From: Apostichopus californicus
Lineage: Eukaryota > Echinodermata > Holothuroidea > Aspidochirotida > Stichopodidae
Length of the DNA: 22,616 nucleotides
Direction: 5' to 3'
NCBI GenBank assembly: GCA_020650975.1
Contig: JAIPMN010044297.1
Span: forward strand, 1 to 22,616
The position numbers and the translations under genes were made by a program. The notes below the pieces were generated by a model. That model was not told the DNA's origin. It saw nothing but the letters and a program-made list of their open reading frames with translations, and made no database searches. The number at the start of each line of letters is the position of its first letter. The stretch's first letter is position 1. Shown here piece after piece: positions 1 to 8,658 of the stretch.

Positions 1-408
1 TGTCACAGTCTGGACGCACATGTATACTTCAAAATGTATTCAACAGAGAGAAGATCCTTTCGGTTCTCTTTCAGTAGCCTGAATGATTGGTAAAGTCTCA
101 TGATTCATCAGTGACTTGAATGATGTCACGGTCTGGATGCACATGTATACTTTAAAATGTATTCAACAGAGAGAGAAGATCCTCTCGGTTCACATTCAGT
201 GACTTGAATGATGTCACATTCTGGACGCACATGTATACTTTAAAATGTATTCAACAGAGAGAGAAGATCCTCTCGGTTCACATTCAGTGACTTGAATGAT
301 GTCACAGTCTGGACGCACATGTATACTTCAAAATGTATTCAACAGAGAGAAGATCCTTTCGGTTCTCTTTCAGTAGCCTGAATGATTGGTAAAGTCTCAT
401 GATTCATC
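1..408 (+). repeat. Tandem repeat array, well-conserved part
   Basis: Four units each begin with tgtcacagtctgg or a one- to two-base variant, at 1, 124, 212 and 300. The first unit is 123 bp, the second and third are 88 bp, and the fourth matches the first over 109 bp (1-109 versus 300-408) without a difference. The long unit has extra sequence (a second tgaatgattgg block) that the 88 bp units lack, so the order is long-short-short-long. Because the array starts at base 1 on a unit boundary, it probably continues outside the window. Each unit contains gatgtcac, one base from a CRE/ATF octamer, and the word acatgtatac. The perfect identity of the outer copies implies recent homogenisation or duplication. 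No reading frame is conserved between units. Confidence 0.93.
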
Positions 409-930
409 TAAGTGTATGCCAAAGAAGAAAAGGACCTCTCGGCTCCTAGTAGTTTAAATAATGTCACAAGGTAGATCAATGCAGATCTGTGTCTATATTG
501 CCGACAAAGGAATTGACCCTCCCCCGGCTTTAACTAGTAGAGGCTTGATTGATGTAACCACTTGTATGTTGACTCATCAAAACTGAGGGTCATAGGACCA
601 TTCGACTACAATACCCCACTCCGTATATATATGCTTAAAATGATGTATTTCAGAGCTACATAGTCAACTATATCCAGAGTCACCAAAATGAATAGTCAAC
701 AGATCTCACTCTGTAGCTTCAATGTCAATTTACATATCGCATCAAACTTATAGTCAATACACAAAAAGACCTGAACGGCTCTCCATAGCTTTAATGACAT
801 CACAGTCTGGAATCAGACATCTCAACCTTACACTGCGATGCGATGAGTGTCTACATTCGATCCTAAGGGAACGTACAGACCTTTTATGCTAGATCCAATT
901 GATGTCAAATGACTATTCACACTACACCAT
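409..930 (+). repeat. Decayed copies of the same tandem repeat
   Basis: Beyond 408 the array core recurs in weakened form at about 80-110 bp spacing. A gacct/gatct...cggct word followed 15-30 bases later by a gatgtca-like word can be followed near 430, 517, 701, 767 and 875. The clearest copy is at 767-806 (gacctgaacggctctcc, then atgacatcacagtctgg); the one at 430-466 reads gacctctcggctcc, then aatgtcac. This fits an old array of which only the left part was recently homogenised. The homology of the weakest copies (517, 596, 875) is an eye-alignment inference. Confidence 0.55.
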
Positions 931-2503
931 TATGACAAGCAGTCCAAAATTACAAACCATCAAAAGTTCCATTATAAACACTTCTAATATTCCCTGCAGG
1001 TTTTATCGCTAGCATTTCTCACAGATCAACTAGATACGGCCACACATACATGACTGGCTGTAGAGAATAACACATGTTCAGTTTCACAATGCCTAGATAC
1101 ACACCTTCTCACCTTGAAGAAATTCTATGTCCCTGATATGTTTGCATAGCCTATCTCACTCCTTGACGGTTAAAGAGAGAGTGTATTGATACTGAAATTC
1201 GCAGAAAATCAAATCCACAGTACACGATTATCTGTCGTTTGGTAAAACATTTTTCCCCGACAAAGCATGGAACTGCCGAGTTGGTTAGGCTTCAGTGTAC
1301 TATGCATTAATAATGGTAGGATGATATAAGGTTCATTACCACAAATGTTTCGTGTCAGAATACCAATAGACTTAAGGTGTCCAAACACCTCCTCAATCAT
1401 TTCTTGAGGCATTTTCATCATGTATGCCATCGGTCATAATTTTCAAAGTATACAACGATTTAAGGAATTTGCCATTATCGCTGCAATAACTTTTTTGCAA
1501 AGATATCAGATTTCACTCGATACCATTTTGCGAGTGAAAGACAGATGCTTTGTCAACATTAGATTTTCATTGCCTAAAACATCGCTTCAATTTAGGCAGT
1601 GTAATGGTTATTAATAATGACAGTTTTTGAACACTAATTGGGAAAATGTACGAAGTCACACTAATCGAGTAGCGGCTCAAAGTTGCAGTGAGGTAATGTA
1701 TAGGCTTAGGACTCGAGCACACCTACTGTACAGTAGCTACTGTACAGATATATGCATGCGTAGTACTAGAAGAGCCCTAATGTTACAGAAGTCAAGCTAC
1801 TTTCGTCGAAATTTTTCCAACGTTCTTTGGAATTGTTTTAGACAGTTGGCCTCGCTGCCTATAAATGATTCTGCGACATGTTTTACAGTACTTTGTTCAT
1901 CACTTACTTTGGTGCACAAAGTGTAAACTTCATACTGCACGGAAACATAATTTTCCAATGTGCAATTACGTAGAACAATGTATCTGCCTATTAACTTTGT
2001 AGATCTGTACTATGTAGTGGCGAGTGAATTTTGCGTTTTGGCGAGTAGATTTTTTATTCAGGGTCGTCAAATGCGAGTACCTATTTGTCGAGGCCTGTAA
2101 AGTACCGAACACAGGATAATGATTCCACACTGTTACTATACTGCATACCGGCATACCTATATGTACCATACTGCTTGATTACTTTGTTACTACAACACAT
2201 GTCATAAAACTTGTTTATCCTGAGGGTAAAAATACCTCCATGGCTATAAACATCTTATCCACCTGCAATACATCATACCGATTGGTGAAGAGCCACCAAC
2301 AATTAAACATGGCAGCTCTTTTTAATTACACACAATCTGTTACTGATAGTATTTAGGTATGCTGTATAACCAGGGAGTTATTAGGGAGATACAGTCATGG
2401 AGCTTAATTTTAGCTGTGTTTCTGTCTAGATTTTCAACACCTTTCCTGTACCATCAAGAAACTGTCTGTGTGCACATCAGCCTGTGATTTTAAGCACATG
2501 TCT
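931..2503. other. Non-coding stretch, no gene supported
   Basis: Open frames here stay under 100 codons, match no family I know, and overlap on opposite strands. Visible structure is limited to two adjacent small hairpins (tttcactcg 1511-1519 with cgagtgaaa 1531-1539; tgcctaaa 1571-1578 with tttaggca 1591-1598), a long palindrome at 1726-1747, a 21 bp direct repeat of tggcgagt at about 2018 and 2039 in a slightly CpG-rich patch, and the word ccagggagtt near 2371, which also occurs inside the MITE at 7530-8137. Confidence 0.6.
1726..1747. repeat. 22 bp perfect palindrome
   Basis: The half-site ctgtacagtag is followed directly by its exact reverse complement, giving an uninterrupted 22 bp palindrome. 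It contains two TGTACA words. The sequence could extrude as a cruciform or bind a dimeric protein, but nothing beside it says which. The same TGTACA/ACTGTACAGT vocabulary recurs through the window. Confidence 0.9.
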
Positions 2504-2511
2504 TATGATTT

Positions 2512-2864
2512 CAGTGGCGGAGCTAGCGGTATTGGTCAAGGGGGGCGAGAATGGTCTGTATCTAAGCGGAGCGCCACCATACGTTGGCGCGGAGCGAACA
2601 AAAAATTTTTGAGTAAAGATACTCCCTAGATCGCCGGAAATGACCCTTTCATGGCCTTGCTAATAACTATAAACGAAGAATAAATAGGTGTCATCGCCAA
2701 CAAAATGTGACAAATGTCAATAGGTAGATGAGAGCGCAATAAATAAGTCAATTATTGCGAATAACTAAAAAGTGGTAAAAAGCTGAAAAGGGCGCCAGCA
2801 GTCCATTTGAGTCCGTCAGGGGGGGCATCCGCCCCCCCCTGACTGTATGGACGCTCCGCCACTG
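2512..2864. mobile_element. Non-autonomous hAT-type DNA transposon (MITE), 353 bp
   Basis: The element begins with cagtggcggagc and ends with gctccgccactg, a perfect 12 bp terminal inverted repeat. It is flanked by an identical 8 bp duplication, tatgattt, at 2504-2511 and 2865-2872. An 8 bp duplication with a CAGTGGCG-type terminus is the signature of the hAT superfamily. There is no transposase frame inside, so the copy must have been moved by an autonomous relative elsewhere. Internally there is a strong hairpin at about 2815-2843 (gtcag plus seven G, against eight C plus tgac, with catccg between) and a smaller one (cgcaataa 2735-2742 with ttattgcg 2752-2759). The exact TSD suggests a fairly recent insertion. 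The superfamily call rests on TIR and TSD only. Confidence 0.9.
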
Positions 2865-2872
2865 TATGATTT

Positions 2873-4426
2873 TATATGCAATAACTGTTCTTTTCTGGTA
2901 TATTGGCATTGTAGGACTTGTGTTGAAAAAATTCAGCGTTATTTGCTAGACACATGCGCAAGCAGTTGAAAAAAGACAATATAAGGACATATTATACAAA
3001 TTTTTCACTCTAATGGAGTGCTCTGCATTTAACCTAGATCGGGAAAACGTAAATTATGTAATTTTATCAAAACCATCTCAATATAACCTTAACAGTTAAA
3101 AAGGAACGAATAAAAGACCTAGCATGTATATCATTGAAGTCTAATGGGAAGAACGATCACAGACTTAAATGTCGGCTAGGGCTGGTCTTACAAGCCTGAT
3201 GAACATGGTCAGCAACGGTCAGCACGCCATACGTTATCAGTGCATTCTATCAAAATTCTTGTGCAACTTTCTTTTTTTTACTTCCATGCCCTCATTTAGG
3301 TCTACCCCTAATCACCCATTCTGAGGGCTAATGGTCACATGCAATCTCATGACCACATACTTCACCAGCAGAAAACTGGTTACATCATACAGACACACGT
3401 GCATGTTACTGTAAAAGCATGTTTGTAATGAATTTAGCAAACAACTCTAAAGAATATTTCGTTTTTTATCAAACGAATTGGCTGAACTCGTAAACATATC
3501 TATAGACATTAGACATCCATGTGGTATGCTTTGCTGAATAGCAAAGTTCGTTATAAGCAGCATATTGTTTTTAATGCTTATTCTTGCACGAGAACTATAA
3601 AATATAAAAAATATATAAAAACTGCGTGAAATGTACCATTTTATTGATAATGTGATTACACGCTTCACTACTAAAAGAGCTGATGTAGGCTGTCAGGTTT
3701 GGGCTGAGTGCAAGTGGGGAATATTTAATGAAACAGATATTTAGCGGCCTTCCACCACAAACTGATCAATTCTCAGATGTCAGATATTAAGTGATGAGTT
3801 AGAGGCCAAAAATGGGGTAATAAATGTTTAACTTTTAGGGGGCACTTGTGGTTAATTCTATCTAGACTGTAGAAAATTAATATTTTCTTTAATATTGAAC
3901 TTAGATTCAATCATAGCACTGTACGAAAACGTAAACAGCTATCAAATATGGAAATTGCATGAAAACTTCCTCATCTAGCAAATATAACAATATGTACATA
4001 TTTCCTTCTTTCTTCAATGGAATTCAACTTTTTTTATCTCTTTTTTTTTCTCTTTTTTTTTTTTTTTTAATTTCGCTATTTGTATGGAGATCAGAAGAGT
4101 ACACATATTGATTAAAGTTGTATGACCTTGTACAAACCACATACATTGCATTTGTTGAATAATTTATGTTTGTTCTACTGCAGTTCACCCAAACTTAAAC
4201 ACTATGACTAGAACAAAAAAATAAACGCTTCATTCGGAGGGATTAATTGTAAAGATTCCAGGAGATGAAAATATGTCACATGATTGCCAAATTGTAGACT
4301 TCACACATGGTACATTCAGAAGTAGGTTGGGCATTGACCCAGAATTGGGTTGATCAATCCAAAGACTGTTCTAAAATATGCCCAGAAGAAAATTGTCAAA
4401 TCTCAGAGAATCTACTTTAAAATATC
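2873..4426. other. Non-coding stretch with pyrimidine tract
   Basis: No coding exon, RNA gene or bounded transposon could be recognised. Open frames are short and AT-driven. The one visible feature is a nearly pure T/C tract at 4029-4068, including an 18 bp run of T, which could be a retroposon-type tail on the minus strand or a simple repeat. Confidence 0.6.
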
Positions 4427-4620
4427 AATTATGGCTATAAATAATTATAATCTTTTTTTTTTTTCTTTTCTTTTTTGGCAGTTTTTAACTTTTTCCATAA
4501 TATCCCAAAACTTTACTCCAAACCAAGGCAATTATGGCGATAAATAATTATTTCATTTTTTTTATTTATTATTTATTTGCAGTTTTGAACTTTTTCTATA
4601 ATATCCTAACCAAGGCAATT
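4427..4620 (+). repeat. Imperfect tandem duplication, about 103 bp period
   Basis: The block starting aattatggc at 4427 recurs at 4530. Both copies run through ataaataatta, a long T-rich stretch, gcagttttgaac/gcagtttttaac, ttttctataatatcc/tttttccataatatcc and end in ccaaggcaatt. The second copy is shorter, lacking the bases around ccaaaactttactcc. Differences are concentrated in the T-rich core, as expected of replication slippage. No coding frame is preserved. Confidence 0.85.
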
Positions 4621-5474
4621 GAATGGAAAATCATTGGTTTTGGAGTCTGTAACACCCATATATGAAGGGAAAAGTGGGAGATGACTTCTGGGGGTAGGGA
4701 TGTGTGAGTGAGTCTTTGGAAATATATATGCAATGCTTTCAGTAAGAACTTGCAGCTTATCGATCAAAATTTAAGAGCTAAATTTCAAACTTACGTTTTG
4801 AAGTTTGACAGTTGTTAATGTTATCTGTTTTTACTTCTAACATGAGTTTTCCTTTCAAAAACAATGAGTAATACATTGCAATCAAGTTAAAGAATACAAT
4901 GCTTTGAAGACAAATTTACACAGCTGCCAAGGTGATATGTTTCAGCGCTGACCGTATACTTAGCTATGGTACTATAGCAAAGACCACTTTAAAGAGACTG
5001 GACGTTTAACTGTGCTATATTTCCCCTCAGATTGAGCTGTATAGCCCAACACAACCTGGGCTGTTAGCCTGTTATACTCTGTGAATATGGGATTCAGAAG
5101 AAAGTGATGATGGGTAGGTCAACGGGAGGGCAGAGCGAGGGGAAGGGAGGGGGAGGGAGGGGGAGAGAGGGTAAGACAGGAGCGCAGAAAATATATAAAA
5201 TAACTCACTGGTGATGAAGATCCTCCACAGCATCTTCAAACTATGGAAAAATAAAACATAAAGAAATGTAGATCTTCATGAAAGTCATACCATAAAGTGT
5301 TACCAAGATGTACATGATACAAATATATAGTGACCACAGAGACTGTAATATTATATGTACTATTTATCACCTGGTACAGTACAATGATGTATCTATACAT
5401 AAATAGCACATAATGTACAGTATTTACTGAGCTGTGATATGAACTCATTATGTTTACACACTTCAGTCTGATAA
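4621..5474. other. Non-coding stretch containing a G-rich tract
   Basis: No exon is recognised. The G-rich segment at about 5123-5172 is listed separately. A minus-strand open frame (5236-5502) has no recognisable composition or family and overlaps the beginning of the LINE fragment, so it is treated as chance. Confidence 0.55.
5123..5172 (+). other. G-rich tract, potential G-quadruplex
   Basis: Seven or more runs of three to five G, separated by one to six mostly purine bases, occur between gggaggg at 5124 and the final agaggg near 5171. This satisfies the usual four-runs-of-three rule several times over on the + strand. It is an isolated purine block in AT-rich sequence, so it may equally be a decayed GGGA/GGGGA simple repeat. 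Confidence 0.7.
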
Positions 5475-6118
5475 ATGAGGGGCAACCCTCTGAAGCGTTC
5501 ATCTGAGTTTAAATACCTTGGCACCTACATCACCTACAATCTCAACGATAGTCGTGAGATCCGTGCTCGTGTAGCCATGACAAAGGCGACTCTCAACAAT
5601 TGTGCATATTTGAAGTCGAATCGTATCTCTATGGATGTTAAACTCCACCTTACCAGAGCTCTGGTTGCATCTCGTCTTACTTACGGTTGTAGCACCTGGA
5701 CCATAAAAGCGGCTGACATGAATCGCCTTGACGCTTTAGGTAGAGAAATTTGGCGACGTTTGCTTGATCTCACATGGAAAGACCATGTGTCGAATGATGA
5801 ACTAAACACGAAGATCGCGGGGCGATGGCTGTTCTCTTCTGAAACTGTTCTTACGCAAAATGGTTCGGACATGCAGTACGTTGTGGAGGCCTTACATGTG
5901 CTGTACTCTGTGGGCTACCCTGTGGTTACAAACGTAAGCCAGGCCGACCGCATTTACGATGGATTGACAATATAACCAATTGGTCCGGCCATTCTACAGC
6001 CCAGCTACTCGAAGATGGCAGGCACCGGATTAACATTATAAAAGGTTACAAGTTCCTAAGATTGTTTATAATCTTCGGGGAGGTCAAAGGGCCAATTTGG
6101 CTCATGACTATTGATTGA
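5475..6118 (+). mobile_element. 3' fragment of a LINE reverse transcriptase ORF, truncated and frameshifted
   Basis: This is the C-terminal (thumb and tail) part of the ORF2 protein of a non-LTR retrotransposon, the polymerase that copies LINE RNA at its target. In the first frame from 5475 the recognisable blocks are FKYLGTYI (residues 12-19), EIRARVAMTKATLN (28-41), LTYGCSTWT (68-76) and WKDHVSNDEL (101-110), the usual order in this RT family. Similarity leaves this frame near 5857. It resumes one frame over with KWFGHAVR, then KPGRP, RWIDNIT and NWSGHSTAQLLED, reaching a TGA at 6116-6118. The in-frame TAA directly before 5475 and the absence of upstream RT or endonuclease sequence show 5' truncation, as is common for LINE copies. 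The catalytic YADD region is missing, so it is dead. The exact clade cannot be decided from this tail, and I saw no clear target-site duplication. Confidence 0.9.
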
Positions 6119-7126
6119 GTCTGATAATTTCAAATTTTGCACATTTTACAGCACTTGGCTATTTTTGGTAACATATATACTGTATCCTATTCCATGATAT
6201 ATCTATATTATACACATTCTCACAAAAAAATGAGCAATTTAAGTATTTAACACAATACTCTATCTAGATCCAAGTATCAACGCATAATAATTCGTCTGTA
6301 AATTATCAATTAGCAAAGATAAGATTTGTTTTGCTTATTACCTGACAGGTAAGATGAAGGATGATACTGTAGAGGTACATTACACCGCTGCACAGAGCTT
6401 TCATTCTAGTACATGTACACTGTTACCATTCTTCTCCTAATTCTCCAATCTTATGATTGATGATTGAGATGAGCTGAAGTTGCCATCTAAATCCTGATGT
6501 TTTGTGGCCCTGCAGCTCTTATACATACTACATACAGAAGCCTACTATGTACTGTAAACACTATAAGTGTAAGAGCAACACAAATATCTACATCTGAGTA
6601 TCAAATGGATTTGATTCATTTGTTATATTATCATTAGTAAAAAAAAATTATTTATGACTTCAGCTTTTTAATCATGAAGGATGATACGTTCATATAATAC
6701 ACTGCTACAGAGGCTCTTTCATTGTAGCATACAACTCCATCTAATGTTCTTTTCCTAAATTCTCAATTTCATGATTGAATATTGATTTATGTAAAGTTGC
6801 CATTTATTGTGATCAGATTTGTGGTATCAATCATGATTCCTGTCATACAGTGTACATCTGTTTGTGACAATGATCAGATATAGCACTGATTGTTTTATTA
6901 TGCAGCACCAGTGTTTTTTTCAGTCAAGTTTAATAAATACTTTACTTGTGACCTTCTACAGTAGCTCTACTACCTACAGTGTTATATACTGCAATTAATT
7001 AGTACACCTTAGAATACACGCTACAGTAGTTCTGTATGATCAACAGTATCATAGCAACATGTATATATTGGCAATGATAGTTTAAAATTAATTACATTCG
7101 GAAGAAACCTCAAACCTTGAATCCAT
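6119..7126. other. Non-coding stretch holding a diverged duplication
   Basis: No exon or RNA gene is seen. The main structure is the duplicated segment described separately (6353-6490 and 6673-6805). The remainder is AT-rich with scattered tgtaca and acagtag words. Confidence 0.6.
6353..6805 (+). repeat. Diverged direct duplication, copies about 320 bp apart
   Basis: The segment 6353-6490 (gatgaaggatgatac, acaccgctgcacagag, ctttcatt, ttcttctcctaattct, atgattga, gttgccat) is repeated in the same order at 6673-6805 (catgaaggatgatac, acactgctacagag, ctctttcatt, ttcttttcctaaattct, atgattga, gttgccat). The collinear words leave little doubt of common origin, but many substitutions and small indels show that it is old. 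No open frame is shared. It may be two copies of an unrecognised interspersed repeat. Confidence 0.75.
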
Positions 7127-7310
7127 AATTGCTTTTCATTTCATCAGTTATAATGCAAACTAAAGAAAGATATCTTCAGGAATAAATTATTGCTTTTCAT
7201 TTCATCAGTTATAATGCAAACTAAAGAAAGATATCTTCAGGAATAAATAATTGCTTTTCATTTCATCAGTTATAATGCAAACAAGAGAAAGATATCTGAA
7301 TAAATTAATT
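7127..7310 (+). repeat. Three-copy tandem repeat, 61 bp period
   Basis: The block beginning ttgcttttcatttcatcag occurs at 7129, 7190 and 7251, an exact 61 bp step. The first two copies are almost identical. The third differs at acaagagaaa (for actaaagaaa) and has lost a few bases in the tatcttcagg region. The near-identity implies recent duplication. No ORF is formed. Confidence 0.95.
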
Positions 7311-7529
7311 CTCAGATTCGCATTGTACATGTATAGTTAGTGACTTCATTATTAATGCATGTATACACAAGTTTGCATTAAAACATACAAAAACACTTTG
7401 GACAGTATATATATTAGAAAATGGGGCCCATTTGTACATGTGGCGCCGATCAGCTGACACCTGATTGGAGTCCTGTGAGAAACTACGTCCGACCGTGGCA
7501 GGGTCTGTACGACCCTGGCTCTGTGTTAA

Positions 7530-8137
7530 AGCAGCATTTTGCGTTTGGTCGCCATTTTCAACCTTTTTGACATGTCCATCAAGTTTTTTACATCAATCAC
7601 AAAACAGCAAACTAAGATATTAGCAAAGTTTTTCCCTGCCAACAACGTTAATTGGGGAGTAATTAAGGATATTTGCAGATAATGAGAAAAGTGTCCACGA
7701 CTTATTTCACATTTAAAATTAATCGCATACAGTTCCCCAAACCCACTAGTTTGAATTTAACCAATCAGAGATGCAGGTTTAGTTATGAGCCGTTGCTAAA
7801 AATAGATTCAAGACTTTGCATTGGTACAACCAGGGAGTTGTTATGGAACTACCTGGTACAACTGCCATATAGACTGTACACAAATCAAGCATGGTGTTGT
7901 ATTACGTATTGGTCAATGACATTCGTTGTGTTTAAATATTCATATTATGGGCTATTTATTGGGATCCCAACGGAAAATATCTTGGAGTAAAACAAAGTTG
8001 AAAGTTGCAAATTTTTCGACTTTTATGCCACCATTTGAAGTAAGATTTAAATAGATAAGCTAGTTATGTATGTCGTTATGGCATAGTGGAGTCAGTGAGG
8101 TTGAGAAAAATCATAGAAAAGGACGCAAAATGCTGCT
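7530..8137. mobile_element. Non-autonomous DNA transposon (608 bp MITE) with TTAA target duplication
   Basis: The left end agcagcattttgcgt (7530-7544) is matched exactly by its reverse complement at 8123-8137, and both ends are bordered by TTAA (7526-7529 and 8138-8141). Counting the TTAA, the inverted repeat is 19 bp. TTAA duplications point to the piggyBac or Kolobok superfamilies; the terminal bases here do not follow the CCC-type piggyBac start, so Kolobok or an unclassified group is possible. An internal near-palindrome (ccagggagtt...aactacctgg, 7830-7856) may form a hairpin. The internal 105-codon frame at 7673-7990 shows no transposase motif, so I do not call it a gene. A similar terminus, ttaaagcggctattttcgtt, occurs alone at about 16552. 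Confidence 0.85.
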
Positions 8138-8141
8138 TTAA

Positions 8142-8410
8142 GTTTAATTGTACTGTATTGTAACGGCAGCTCAGAGTTGGCCCGGGATCAGCAGTTGATC
8201 TTTTACTTCCATTGTTATTTACCTTCGTAATTTGACAGAATAGAAGTGCCACTGTTTGCAACGGCTTACTGTTTTGAGCTTCTTCTACTTACAGTAGTAA
8301 ATAAACTGCACTTCCATCCAAGTACATGCATGCAGACCAATTAGATTGAATCGAACACAATGTATCAGGGTGTGAAAATAATATGATCAAGATACTCATT
8401 GCACGACGAT
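8142..8410. other. Short unassigned spacer
   Basis: This lies between the TTAA MITE and the minisatellite. It includes a small patch with cccggg and a gatcagcagttgatc inverted word at about 8186-8200. No gene or repeat was recognised. Confidence 0.5.
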
Positions 8411-8658
8411 GTACCACATCCAACCTCACTCTACCTCGTCCAACCTCCCTCTACTTCGTCCAACCTCTCTCTACCTTGCCCACACTCCCTCTACCTCATC
8501 CAACCTCCCTCTATGTCCTCCACACTCTCACTACCTCGTTCACACTCTCTCTACGTCGTCTACACTCCCTTTACCTCATCCACATTCTCTCCACCTAGTC
8601 CACACTCTCTCCACCTCGTCCACAATCCCTCTACCTCATCCAACCCCACTCGCTCCCA
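8411..8658 (+). repeat. 20 bp pyrimidine-rich minisatellite, about 11 full copies
   Basis: From 8425 to 8644 eleven consecutive 20 bp units follow the pattern ctccctctacctcgtccaca, with partial units before and after. Variable sites alternate between ccaac and ccaca, and between cctcg, cctca and similar. Because 20 is not a multiple of 3 and the unit lacks stop codons, all three forward frames stay open and translate into the same kind of Ser/Thr/Pro/Leu-rich 20-residue repeat. Those overlapping frames are an arithmetic by-product, not evidence of a mucin-like gene. The strand is strongly pyrimidine-biased. Confidence 0.95.

Noticed and set aside
1..408. CRISPR-like array
   Set aside because: Units adjoin directly without unique spacers, unit sizes are 88-123 bp, and the host is clearly eukaryotic.
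1209..1430. 73-codon minus-strand ORF (MAYMMKMPQEMIEEVFGHLKS...) as a transposase fragment
   Set aside because: The first 20 residues look protein-like, but no recognisable domain or flanking element structure supports it.
7673..7990. 105-codon + strand ORF
   Set aside because: It lies wholly inside the TTAA MITE, has no transposase or other motif, and MITE interiors are non-coding.
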